Assembly: GCF_001552175.1 (NCBI RefSeq)
Contig: NZ_BCQR01000099.1
Coordinates: forward strand, 1-44,413
Direction of reading: 5' to 3'
Origin: Actinomadura kijaniata NBRC 14229
GTDB lineage: Bacteria > Actinomycetota > Actinomycetes > Streptosporangiales > Streptosporangiaceae
Length of the DNA stretch: 44,413 nt
Below, piece by piece: positions 23,709 to 31,781 of this stretch (its first letter is position 1; each line of letters opens with the position of its first letter). The translations under genes were made by a program, and so were the position numbers. The notes beneath the pieces were generated by a model that saw only the letters and a program-made list of their open reading frames with translations, had not been told where the DNA came from and searched no databases.

Positions 23709-23739
23709 GGACCCATTCTGGGCCCATCTGGTGGACCCG
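23709..23739. promoter_or_regulatory. GGGYCC motif array 4
   Basis: Read toward the lipoprotein gene: CGGGTCC (23739), TGGGCCC 13 bp later and TGGGTCC 11 bp after that. This is one of the cleanest triple arrays in the window. Confidence 0.6.
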
Positions 23740-23788
23740 GTCAGTGCCGCGCCCGCAGTACGCCCCACAGCGAGGAGCAGGAGTCGGT

Positions 23789-24805
23789 TCAAACCGGACC
23801 GGTCGGCGCCACCGGCGACCACGGTTCGGGACGTTGGCGCAGCGTCCGCACCGTCTGTTCGTCGCGGGCCACCACCATCCAGTCGGCGGCGTGCCCGTCC
23901 TTCTCCGGATCCCTGTCCTGCCGCGCCGGGTCGAGGTATTGCGTCCCAGCGCGGTGGTGCCGTGGCTGAACTTCCGCACCCCTTCCCGGTCTGGATCTGG
24001 CAGGCCCCGAAGAACATCCACTCCCGTTCGGCGGCCCCGCCGTACTTCGTGACGACCAGCAGCACCAATGTCGTCACACCCGACAGCGTGAACGGGCCGG
24101 GCCTGCGGGTCGGCATCACGCAGGACGCCACCGCGGTGGCGAGTCCCAGCAGGACCCCCGGTCCGTTCCGATCCAGCCCCACATGACCAGCGTCACCACC
24201 GGGCCGACGAGGAGGACGGCCGTCCCCGCCCGCCCCAGCCGCCGGCCACCGGCCATCGGTCCCGTCCTCAGGATCAACGCGAGCGCCACCACCACGAGTG
24301 GGAGCTCGGCGATCCAGTCGAACAGCACCGGCGCGAGCAGCCCGTGGCAGGCCAGGCCCAACAGCGCCAGCAGCCCAGGCCCAGGCCCAGCATGTAGAAC
24401 GGCAGGTGCTCCCTCAGCAATGCGAACGTCACCGGCATCACCGCCGCGCAGGTCGCCGCACCCGTCACGGTCGGCGACAGCCAGCGGTACGACCGCACCC
24501 CGAACGCGACGATGTACTTCACCAGGTAGATGCCCAACATCAGCGAGGAGGCAGGAACGTCGGCCCCAGCCACCTGGCCCTGGTTCGCCTGGTCGGCGAG
24601 ACGTCGACGGCTCGATCAGGAAGGGGGAGGTCAGCAGCGCCGTCAGGCCGCCGACATTGCCCGCCGCGTACAGGAAGTAAGGGTCCCGTGAACGCGGCCG
24701 TCCAGCCCGCGAGTACCAGCGCTGGACCAGCGGGCCGGATGTGGCGTTCACCGCGCTCAAGTTCGACACCGCATCGTTGCAGGCAGGGGGAGGATCCCTA
24801 TCCAA
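23789..24805 (-). pseudogene. Decayed fused MFS/spermidine-synthase-like membrane protein
   Basis: Fragments in several frames read, in order, WYSRAGRPRSRDPYFLYAAGN, a membrane stretch starting SSLMLGIYLVKYIV, LLAPVLFDWIAELPLVVVAL, EREWMFFGACQI and then KFSHGTTALG followed in another frame by QYLDPARQDRDPEKDGH up to a TGA at 23789. These match, in the right order, the membrane half of the fused transporter/spermidine-synthase family, including its conserved HGTT. The coding frame changes at least three times and the N-terminal part is absent. It is not functional unless several sequencing errors coincide. It lies between two lipoprotein genes of the anchored-protein cluster. Confidence 0.72.
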
Positions 24806-24863
24806 GCCGTCCTCCTGCCCCGGACGCTCGGGGTCCGAGCCCCACTCCCGGGCCCGGCGCCGG

Positions 24864-25628
24864 TCAGAGCGCCATCGGCACCGGCAGGTCCTTGACCAGC
24901 GTCGTGGTCTTCTCCGTCACGGCGCCCCGCTTGGAGACGGTGAACGCGCGGCGTTGCAGCTCGCTGTCCTTGACGACGAAGACGGTCACGGCGAACCCGT
25001 CCCCCTGGGCCGCTCCCTCTGGAGCCTTCACGACCGGACGGTAGCGCTTGACGATCGCGTCCTTGCGGGCCGCGTCGTCGCCGCTGAGCCCCGGCCGGAA
25101 CTGGATCTCGTCCACGCTCCCGACCACATAGGTGAGCTTCTCGGCCGGGCGGGTCGTCTCCACGTACAGACGGGCCAGCGTGGCGGCGGTGGCCGGGTCG
25201 GCCACGTTCGCCCCGTCCTCGGCCGTCACCGAGGTGAACGCCTTCGGCCTGCCCGTCAGCAGCGTCGCCTTCGAGCCGGACGACGCCACGAAGAACCGCA
25301 CCGGGTGCGCGCCCTGCCGGTAGTCCACCTGGAAGATCTTCCAGGTCTTCAGGAACGGGGCGGGCACCGGTGTGAGCTGGCTGCCGCCGCGCGTGACGAC
25401 CGCCGCCTGCTCGGCGTCCCCCGCTTGCCCCAACCCGGCGGCGATCGAGGTGCGCACGGCCTCGTCAGGACGCGGGGTGGGCTTCACCGGCGTCTTCCCT
25501 TCGGTCGTGCCGCCCTGGCAGCCCGCGACTCCCAGCAGCACGACCGCCGCCAACACGGCGGGAAGACGCCGCAACCGGTTCCGGGGCCGCTCAGCAGAGG
25601 ACCCACAGGAAGCACTTCTCGTTCGCAT
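24864..25628 (-). CDS. Lipoprotein overlapping the broken anchored gene
   Basis: A 254-aa protein with a basic head, hydrophobic core and lipobox (LLGVAGC) near residue 35, then an extracytoplasmic domain without a recognised family (VDYRQGAHPVRFFVASS, FAVTVFVVKDSELQRR). The open frame continues upstream into the HExxH domain, but base usage shows that the upstream gene's real frame shifts near 25628 and ends at 25591, so the two are separate overlapping genes, as in cassette B. The ATG at 25628 has AGGAAG almost adjacent; a TTG further in is the only alternative. Confidence 0.7.
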   Translation of the reverse strand: MRTRSASCGSSAERPRNRLRRLPAVLAAVVLLGVAGCQGGTTEGKTPVKPTPRPDEAVRTSIAAGLGQAGDAEQAAVVTRGGSQLTPVPAPFLKTWKIFQVDYRQGAHPVRFFVASSGSKATLLTGRPKAFTSVTAEDGANVADPATAATLARLYVETTRPAEKLTYVVGSVDEIQFRPGLSGDDAARKDAIVKRYRPVVKAPEGAAQGDGFAVTVFVVKDSELQRRAFTVSKRGAVTEKTTTLVKDLPVPMAL

Positions 25629-26437
25629 CTTCCTGTTCGTGGAGGCGACGACCTCGCCGTTGTCGAACGCCTGCCGGATCCGCTTCTGGCCGGCATCCTC
25701 CCCCACCCGGCGCTCTCCCTCGGGAGTCAGCGGAGGACGACCGTGGCGCGCCCGCTCCGCGTTCTCGGCGTCGACGGCCTTCTTGTAGGCGTCCTCGTAC
25801 TGCGACTGCATCACGGTCTGGTCGGTGTACTTCGGACCCCGGGCGTCCCGCAGCTCCTGGTTGCTCTTGATCTGCTCGGCCACGCCGTTGACCTCTTCGT
25901 CGATGGCCCGGTCGATGTACTCCTGCTTGCCCATCTTCTTCGGGTCGGGCTCGTTGCGGTGCTTGGCGTGGTTGACCTCGTGCACGAACGTGTTGGCGAT
26001 CTCCTCGGGCGTCTGGTTGGTGTCGACGTAGAACACCTTGTCCTCGTCGCTCCAGTAGGAACCGCCCCCGGCCCGGTAAACGACCCGGACGCCGTTCTTG
26101 TTCACCCAGTCCAGGGCCTCCCGGCCGCGCGGGGTCTCGTTCAGGACCTTCCCGGTCTCGACCTGCGCCTTGGGCTTGGGCTGCGGGGGCGGTGTCTGGA
26201 TGGGCGGCCCGGGTTCCGGGCTCGGCTCGCCAGGTGCCGGGATACTAGGCTGCTGCCGGCCGGCCTGCGGCCGCTGCGCGTTTCCGCAGTCCTCTCCGTC
26301 GGAGACCGGCAGATCGCGTTCTACCGCCCCGTACTGATTTTGCCGCCGATCCGGGTGACGGTGACCGCAGCGACCAGTCCGGCGATCACCGCGATGTAGC
26401 TGACGGCACCCTCGCCGTGATCATGGCGTGGCCGCAC
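25591..26437 (-). pseudogene. Broken G-E-G-anchored gene with an HExxH (metallopeptidase toxin-like) domain
   Basis: From a GTG at 26437 the frame reads VRPRHDHGEG then AVSYIAVIAGLVAAVTVTRI, the anchor module, but hits TAG where the relatives have Glu or Lys, two codons before AICR. After ICR the frame must shift by one base (a lost G in a GGG run) to continue as VSDGEDCGNAQRPQAG, which aligns with VTRDKGCGDGSRAQKPQAG of the 15314 protein. A second shift near 25628 is needed to reach a normal GC3-rich end, ANEKCFLWVLC. The C-terminal domain has FVHEVNHAKHR and a following EEVNG, as in metallopeptidase toxin domains. An internal ATG at 26105 could still express the HExxH part. Three lesions argue for a pseudogene, although sequencing error is possible. 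Confidence 0.7.
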
Positions 26438-26510
26438 GGGACCTCCCGAAAGGGCATGGACAGGACCTCGCCAGCCAAGCGTTCGGGGAGGTCTTCACAC
26501 ATGAGCCCGC

Positions 26511-26554
26511 GGACCCAACTTGGCCCGGTGCCCGGTCCCAGACCCCGCGGGCCC
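26511..26554. promoter_or_regulatory. GGGYCC motif array 5, upstream of the broken anchored gene
   Basis: GGACCCAAC facing TTGGCCC (26511-26526) forms an inverted pair; GGTCCCAGACCCC and GGGCCC follow up to 26554. The start of the broken gene is 74 bp downstream on the minus strand. The array begins just upstream of it, close to the end of the TadG-like gene at 26558. Confidence 0.5.
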
Positions 26555-26557
26555 TGG

Positions 26558-27757
26558 CTACAGCACGGAGATGTGCACGTGGTCGAAGTGGTTCTGGGTG
26601 ATGCTGCCGCGGTCCTCCATCGGCCGCCAGCCCTCCGAGTGCCGCTGGGGGTTGTAGATGTGCTGGCGGTAGATGATGTAGTAGATCCCCAGGTTGTTGG
26701 CGTTGGCGTGCGCCCAGTTGGAGATCGCGAAGCCGAGGTCGGCCTCCTCCTTGCTCGGCCCGGCCGGACCACTGATCATGAAGTCGCAGGCCCGGCCGAG
26801 CGGATGCTCGCCGCCGCCGGTGATACCGCCGTTGGCGCGCCAGCAGCCGATGCCCTTGGGCACCTCGAACTTCTTCTTGATCAGGTCACGGACGCAGCGC
26901 ATCCGGGGAGTGATGTTCTCCGCACCCTGGGGACCGCCCTCACTGCACATGCTGGCGTCGGGAAGCTGCTTGCTGAACCCGTCACCGCCGAAGATGACGG
27001 GTCGGCCCTTGTACTCCCCGCCCTCCTTGGAGACCAGCCGGATCTTGAACATCCGCAGCAGGAACGTGCGGGAGACCAGGGCGCCGCCATTACTCGTCCA
27101 GATCCGGACCTTGTCGCAGTACAGATCGGTGTCCGGGATGCCGTCGTTCCCGGGGCCCGACGGCACCCTCTCGCACTTCGGCAACTGGAGTTCGGCGATG
27201 GCGGTCGCGACGCCCCATCGCTTGGCGATGCCCTTCTTTCCGCTGGAATCGGTGCAGACGTTCTTGTTCTCGGCGAGGTCCTGCCTGTCCTTGGCGGTGA
27301 GTTCCTTCTCATCTTTGATCATGCAGTCGCCGCTGCGCACCGACACCTTCATCGTGTGGCCCATGGGACCGGACGGCTTGACCTTCTCCGTCACCACGGT
27401 GCCGTTACGGCGCGCGTACTCCTCGGCCGACCGGTGGTAAGGGAGCTTGGCGGCGGGTTCCTTGATATCCGGCGCGACCGCCCAGAGCCCGACATCGGTC
27501 GGCAGGAAGCCGTGCATGGCGACGCGGATGGCCTCGTCCCGCATCGGGACCACCGCGCCGATCGCGGCCGCGTCGGCGCCGGTCTGCGTCCGGGTGCGCA
27601 TGTCGTTGGCCTGTGCGAGCGGAACAAGCATGACAGTGAGCGCCACCGTGCACACACAGGCCATCAGCATGACCAGCTGCGTCGATCCCTCGTCGCCGAG
27701 ACGCCCCCGATAACGCGCGAGAAACACCAAGTCACCACCGGATCCGCGGGCGAGCAT
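26558..27757 (-). CDS. TadG-like anchor fused to an M15/ARB_07466-like peptidase domain
   Basis: A 399-aa protein. Residues about 25-75 read GDEGSTQLVMLMACV...MLVPLAQANDMRTRTQTGADAAAIGA, the TadE/TadG-type start: acidic-Gly head, one helix, then the Ala-rich helix. A central domain with paired cysteines follows, and the C-terminal 110 residues hold EHPLGRACDF and HFDHVHI, the zinc His/Asp set of the M15-like carboxypeptidase/ARB_07466 domain. It should act on peptidoglycan peptides outside the membrane. The ATG at 27757 lies 10 nt after TAGCCT and would be leaderless; a GTG at 27727 gives a head length like the G-E-G proteins and is possible. Pilin-type anchors joined to wall hydrolases are unusual. 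Confidence 0.75.
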   Translation of the reverse strand: MLARGSGGDLVFLARYRGRLGDEGSTQLVMLMACVCTVALTVMLVPLAQANDMRTRTQTGADAAAIGAVVPMRDEAIRVAMHGFLPTDVGLWAVAPDIKEPAAKLPYHRSAEEYARRNGTVVTEKVKPSGPMGHTMKVSVRSGDCMIKDEKELTAKDRQDLAENKNVCTDSSGKKGIAKRWGVATAIAELQLPKCERVPSGPGNDGIPDTDLYCDKVRIWTSNGGALVSRTFLLRMFKIRLVSKEGGEYKGRPVIFGGDGFSKQLPDASMCSEGGPQGAENITPRMRCVRDLIKKKFEVPKGIGCWRANGGITGGGEHPLGRACDFMISGPAGPSKEEADLGFAISNWAHANANNLGIYYIIYRQHIYNPQRHSEGWRPMEDRGSITQNHFDHVHISVL

Positions 27758-27767
27758 GATCGCGTCA

Positions 27768-27773
27768 AGGCTA
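27768..27773 (-). promoter_or_regulatory. -10-like box (TAGCCT) before the TadG-like gene
   Basis: TAGCCT on the minus strand, 10 nt before the ATG at 27757 and about 24 nt after the last motif of array 6. No ribosome site is visible for that ATG. Confidence 0.4.
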
Positions 27774-27797
27774 GGGAAAACCGCCCGGACAGCACAG

Positions 27798-27830
27798 GGT
27801 CCCAGGGCCCAATCAGCCGCCCCGGACCCG
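27798..27830. promoter_or_regulatory. GGGYCC motif array 6
   Basis: Read toward the TadG-like gene: CGGGTCC (27830), TTGGGCCC (27812) and TGGGACCC directly after. It lies 41 bp from the ATG at 27757 and inside the gap behind the membrane-protein gene at 27869. Confidence 0.55.
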
Positions 27831-27868
27831 GCCACCACAGGTCACGTCGGCTCGGGATCCTGCCGCCG

Positions 27869-28585
27869 TCAAGGTCTCCGCGTCCGCGCGCGAGGACCGT
27901 CCGCCTCCTCTGGAGGAGCCGGACGAAGGAACGTGGCCAGACCCAGCAGCCCTGCGAGAACACACCCTACGGCAAGCCACCACAGCCGGTGCTGGGCAGG
28001 GCCCGAAGCGCCGACGACTCCCCGCTCGACACCCGCCGCCAGGGCGGCGGTGACCAACGGCGCGCCCGCCGCCAGCACCATCGCCCACGGATCCGACCGC
28101 CTGGCGACACGGGCCACCGCCAGAACCGCCAGCATCCCGATCGGCAGCGCGGTCCACGCCACCGCCCCCATCAGCGAGGCCAGCTGTTCCCCCGCCGTGA
28201 CGAGCAGAACGCCGACCGGCGGCGCGACATAACCGCGTCCGAGCACGGGAAGCAGCCCCACCACCCCGCCGGCAAGGACCGCGAGGCCCCCGCAGCCCTT
28301 CACCAGGAGCGCGCTCTCTCCAAGGATCCGTGGCCCGATCCGCACCATGACCAACGCGATCAGAAGGACGACCACCGGCACGGCGACAAGGGTGCGCGGC
28401 GAGGCCTTGCCCGCGCGCAGGTCGGCCCGGTCGATCGCGATCCAGGCGGCCGACACGGCGGACAGCGCACAGGACCGGACGACGAGCTCCGCCTGCTGGG
28501 CCTGCTCCAGGCCGAACGCCCGGATCGCTCCGAGCTGCATCACGAGCGTGACTGTTCCGACAATGATGCCTACCAGTCCCGCCAT
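27869..28585 (-). CDS. Multi-pass membrane protein, unknown function
   Basis: A 238-aa protein with about seven hydrophobic segments and short, basic loops; no domain recognised. The ATG at 28585 is preceded by GGGAGCGGCGGG; an in-frame start upstream at 28642 runs through motif sequence and is unlikely. It is divergent from the polysaccharide cluster, sharing the motif-rich gap 28586-28827. A TATTCA -10-like box lies 13 nt upstream of the ribosome site. Confidence 0.78.
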   Translation of the reverse strand: MAGLVGIIVGTVTLVMQLGAIRAFGLEQAQQAELVVRSCALSAVSAAWIAIDRADLRAGKASPRTLVAVPVVVLLIALVMVRIGPRILGESALLVKGCGGLAVLAGGVVGLLPVLGRGYVAPPVGVLLVTAGEQLASLMGAVAWTALPIGMLAVLAVARVARRSDPWAMVLAAGAPLVTAALAAGVERGVVGASGPAQHRLWWLAVGCVLAGLLGLATFLRPAPPEEADGPRARTRRP

Positions 28586-28617
28586 CCCGCCGCTCCCGGT
28601 GAATAGCGCCCGTGGCC

Positions 28618-28722
28618 TTGGGCCCAGGGCGTCCCCTCCCACGGACCTTACTGATCATCTGACAGAAAGGGATGGGCCCCAAGCCCCGTCTCCCGTCCGC
28701 TCGGGCCCAATCGTGGGGTCCA
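28618..28722. promoter_or_regulatory. GGGYCC motif array 7a (toward the minus-strand gene)
   Basis: TTGGGCCCA (28618), ATGGGCCCCAA (28672), CGGGCCCAA (28702) and GTGGGGTCCAC (28713). The first copy lies 33 bp from the ATG of the gene at 27869-28585. Confidence 0.55.
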
Positions 28723-28762
28723 CGGCGACGCCGGGGACGCGGGTGCGGCCGCAACCGTCGGC

Positions 28763-28791
28763 TGGGCCCGGAGGTTGGGGCTCGGGGCCCA
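28763..28791. promoter_or_regulatory. GGGYCC motif array 7b (toward the polysaccharide cluster)
   Basis: TGGGCCCG (28763), TTGGGGC (28775) and GGGGCCCA (28784), 12 and 9 bp apart as in array 1. The last copy lies 37 bp before the GTG at 28828. Confidence 0.6.
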
Positions 28792-28813
28792 GCTCATCAT
28801 CCGTTTTGCCCTG

Positions 28814-28819
28814 TATCGT
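28814..28819 (+). promoter_or_regulatory. -10 box (TATCGT) of a leaderless promoter
   Basis: TATCGT ends 8 nt before the GTG at 28828, and no ribosome binding site is present. It is the probable start of transcription for the first polysaccharide genes. Confidence 0.5.
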
Positions 28820-28827
28820 CTCGGCCC

Positions 28828-30696
28828 GTGGAGCCGCCAAGCCTGAGCGCCGAGCCGCAGCGCGCCGACGCCCCCGGCGCGGACGGCGCCACCGCCGTGC
28901 CCACGCGCGTCCCCCGGACGGCCGTCGCTGCGTTCGCCGCCACGGCGGCCGCCGGTGTCTGGATCGGCGCGGTCGCCCTGTCGGCGGGCCACGGCTTCGA
29001 CGTCACCGACGAGGGCTTCTACCTGCTCTCCTACCGCTGGTGGAACACCGACCTGCGTTCCTTCACCGGCGCGCAGTATCTCTACGGCCCCGTGTTCGAT
29101 CTGCTGGGCCACGACATCGCGGCCCTGCGCCTGTTCCGGCTGTGCACCGTCGTCGGCGTCCACCTCGTCTTCGGATGGTCCTTCATGCGGTGGCTGCGCC
29201 CGCGGCGCCCGCACGCGCCGGGCACCCGGCTCTGGGAGGCAGCCGGCACCGCCGCCGTGGTCGCCTGCGGAGGGCTGGTCTACAGCTGGCTGCCGCTGAG
29301 TCCGGGATACAACGACGTGTCCGTCCTTGGCGGGCTGCTCGCGGCGGCCCTGGTCCTGCGGATCGCCACGTCCGTCGATCGCGGGACGGCCGTGCCCGCC
29401 TGGACGCCTGCCGCCCTCGGTCCGGTCGCCGTCGCCACACTGCTGGCCAAGTGGACCTCCTCGGCCCTGATCCTCGCCCTGATCGCGACCGTCGCCGCCG
29501 TGGCGCTGGCCCCCCAAGGACTCCGCGCGGTCGTCCGGTGCGCCGCATGGGCTCTCGGCGGCGCGGCGGCCGCCGCCCTGGCGGTACACCTGTTCGTCAT
29601 CCCCTGGACGGCGGCGCTGCCGGAGATGGTCGCGACCAACCGGCTCATCGCCGGCAAGACCAACTCTCCCCTGGCCTTGCTGGGGATGTACGCCCGCACC
29701 GGACTCCTGCTTCTGGCGTCGACCGTCGTCAACCATGCTCTGTTGCTGGCGGCGGCGGTGTTCGCCGCAGTGTCCCGGACGCCCGCCGGACGCCGCGGCG
29801 CCGCCGTGCTGGCCGGGGTGGGACTCAGTGTCTCGGGTTGGCGGATCGTGGCTGGCGGCGGACTGAGTGGAGGTTCGGCCAACCTGCACCGGTTCCCCGC
29901 CCATGTTCTGGCCACGCTGCTGCTGGCCGTCCTGATCGGCGGCGTCGTCCTGCTCCGCCGGCGCGCCGGCCGTCACCGTCCCGCCCTGGCGGACGAGAGC
30001 CCGCGAGGCTGGACGTGCCTGGCCATGCTCGTTCTGCTGCCGGTGCTCCAGGCCGCCGGAACGGGCAATCCGCTGCACGTCATGGCGATCAACGCCTTCG
30101 CCGCCTGGGGGGCCATCGGCATCGCCGTGCTGACCGGCGTCGACACCGCTCCCTGGCCCGCACGGTGGCTGACGGGGGCCGCCATCGGCGGTTCGGTCGT
30201 GCTCGCGGCGGCCGTCGCGACCGACGGAGTCCGGAACCACCCCTACCGCACCGCGGGCCGGGATGCCTCCACCGTCACCGCCGCCGACGTTCCGGCGCTG
30301 GCCTCCCTGTCCCTCGACCGGGGCACGGCCGACGAACTGAGCGGCCTCCGCCGCGCACTGCGGCCGTATCTGGAGCCCCCGGGTCGCGCCGTCATGGCCT
30401 TCGACGAGATGGCCGGGGTCGTGCTGGCCCTCGACGGCCGTTCGGTCGGCGAGGCGTGGTACTCGGCGCTCGACCCCGCCCGCACAGCCGCCGGAATCCG
30501 TGCCCGATGCGCGGGCGGGCAGGGCTGGTGGAGGGAGCGTTCCCCCGTCCTGCTCTTCCGGCGCCCCGTGTCGCCCACCGAGGTCGACGCGCTGCGGTCC
30601 TGCGGCCTGGACTTCGCCACCCACTACCGGCAGCTCACCACCGCCACGACGACCACCGGCATCCGGGTCTACGTCCCGGCCGCCGAGACCCCCTAG
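28828..30696 (+). CDS. GT-C-type membrane glycosyltransferase
   Basis: A 622-aa protein with a polar N-terminal tail of about 35 residues, 10-12 membrane helices and a C-terminal outer domain of about 120 residues. The first outer loop after helix 1 has VTDEGFYLLSYRWW; an acidic pair at this place is the catalytic feature of GT-C enzymes that use polyprenyl-phosphate sugars (GT39/ArnT/RgtA-like). Acceptor and sugar are unknown. The GTG at 28828 gives a leaderless mRNA. The next gene encodes a GT2 enzyme that could make its lipid-linked donor and lies only 9 bp downstream. Confidence 0.82.
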   Translation: MEPPSLSAEPQRADAPGADGATAVPTRVPRTAVAAFAATAAAGVWIGAVALSAGHGFDVTDEGFYLLSYRWWNTDLRSFTGAQYLYGPVFDLLGHDIAALRLFRLCTVVGVHLVFGWSFMRWLRPRRPHAPGTRLWEAAGTAAVVACGGLVYSWLPLSPGYNDVSVLGGLLAAALVLRIATSVDRGTAVPAWTPAALGPVAVATLLAKWTSSALILALIATVAAVALAPQGLRAVVRCAAWALGGAAAAALAVHLFVIPWTAALPEMVATNRLIAGKTNSPLALLGMYARTGLLLLASTVVNHALLLAAAVFAAVSRTPAGRRGAAVLAGVGLSVSGWRIVAGGGLSGGSANLHRFPAHVLATLLLAVLIGGVVLLRRRAGRHRPALADESPRGWTCLAMLVLLPVLQAAGTGNPLHVMAINAFAAWGAIGIAVLTGVDTAPWPARWLTGAAIGGSVVLAAAVATDGVRNHPYRTAGRDASTVTAADVPALASLSLDRGTADELSGLRRALRPYLEPPGRAVMAFDEMAGVVLALDGRSVGEAWYSALDPARTAAGIRARCAGGQGWWRERSPVLLFRRPVSPTEVDALRSCGLDFATHYRQLTTATTTTGIRVYVPAAETP

Positions 30697-30705
30697 GAGC
30701 CATCC

Positions 30706-31770
30706 ATGGACGCAGATGTCCGCACGGACACGCCTGACGGCCGGGCCGCGGTGGACCGGCCGCTCGTCTCCGTCGTGGTTCCGGCGCTCAACGAGGCGGA
30801 GAACGTTCCCGGCCTGCTGTCCCGGTTCGGTGACTTCGCGAGCGCGCATCCCGGCTACGAGTTCGAGCTGGTGGTCGTGGACGACGGATCGTCGGACGGG
30901 ACCGCCGACCTGGTTCTGGATCTCGCGGGACCCGACGCTGCGATCACGGTCGTCCGGCTCACCCGCAGTTTCGGCTCGCACTATGCGATCTCGGCGGGCC
31001 TGGCCCGATGCGCGGGGGACGCGGCCGTGGTGTTCGGCGCCGACCTCCAGGAGCCGCCGTCGTTGCTCACCGACTTCCTCGCCCGCTGGCGCGACGGCTC
31101 GGAGGTCGTGTGGGGTATCCGGCGGAGCCGCACCGGCCGGTCGGCGTCCCAGGAGCTGGCCTCCCGTGGCTTCTCCAAGATCTTCACCAGGTATGCCGAC
31201 CTCGCCGGGTACCCTCCGGAAGGGCCGTCCGGCGTACTGGTGGACCGCTGTGTGATCGACGAGTTGGCACGGCTCCCCGAACGCAACCGCAACGTGCTCG
31301 CCCTCATCGCCTGGCTGGGGTTCACGCAGACCCGCGTCGAGTACGACCAGCAGGCCCGTCGCCACGGTGAGAGCCGGTGGACCCGCCGCAAGATGGTCAA
31401 GCTGGCAGTCGACTCCCTGATCCAGTTCTCCTCCGCACCGCTGCGGTTGTGCAGCTTCACCGGCGTGGGGGTGGCGGCGGCGGGACTGGTGTACGCGGTC
31501 GTCCTGGTGATCCGGGAACTGCTGGGCGCCGACACCCCCTCCGGCTGGCCGACGGTCCTGGTCGTGCTGCTCGTCCTCGGCGGAACCCAGCTCATCGTGA
31601 TCGGAATCATGGGCGAGTATCTGTGGCGTGCGGTGGAGGAGACCCGGAGCCGCCCCCTCTACGTGGTCCGGGACGTCCGGTCCACGGGTCGGCGTTCCCG
31701 CCCGCGGGTTCCGCGACGCGCGACGACGCCGGTCCCGGCCGCGGAAGCGGCGTCAGGCGACAGACAGTGA
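30706..31770 (+). CDS. GT2 polyprenyl-phosphate glycosyltransferase (GtrB/ArnC-like)
   Basis: A 354-aa protein: GT-A domain in residues about 20-240 (VSVVVPALNEAENVPG; VVVDDGSSDGT; GADLQEPP for the metal site) and two C-terminal helices (about 240-310), the layout of GtrB, ArnC and bacterial DPM synthases. It should move a sugar from a nucleotide to polyprenyl phosphate on the inner face. TAGGAG before the ATG overlaps the stop of the previous gene. Coupled to the GT-C gene upstream and the epimerase gene downstream. Confidence 0.9.
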   Translation: MDADVRTDTPDGRAAVDRPLVSVVVPALNEAENVPGLLSRFGDFASAHPGYEFELVVVDDGSSDGTADLVLDLAGPDAAITVVRLTRSFGSHYAISAGLARCAGDAAVVFGADLQEPPSLLTDFLARWRDGSEVVWGIRRSRTGRSASQELASRGFSKIFTRYADLAGYPPEGPSGVLVDRCVIDELARLPERNRNVLALIAWLGFTQTRVEYDQQARRHGESRWTRRKMVKLAVDSLIQFSSAPLRLCSFTGVGVAAAGLVYAVVLVIRELLGADTPSGWPTVLVVLLVLGGTQLIVIGIMGEYLWRAVEETRSRPLYVVRDVRSTGRRSRPRVPRRATTPVPAAEAASGDRQ

Positions 31771-31781
31771 GTGAGAGACAC

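Noticed and set aside
26330..26345. Programmed frameshift at AAAA in the broken anchored gene
   Set aside because: The run does not fit the usual slippery heptamer, and shifting there loses the conserved ICR; a single lost G further on gives a much better match to relatives.
28618..28791. GGGCCC repeats as transcription terminators
   Set aside because: They lie before, not after, the genes, have no T-run, and are often direct rather than inverted.
28648..31365. Minus-strand open frame of about 900 codons opposite the glycosyltransferases
   Set aside because: Shadow; no hydrophobic or family pattern, and the plus-strand frames carry GT-C and GT2 motifs.
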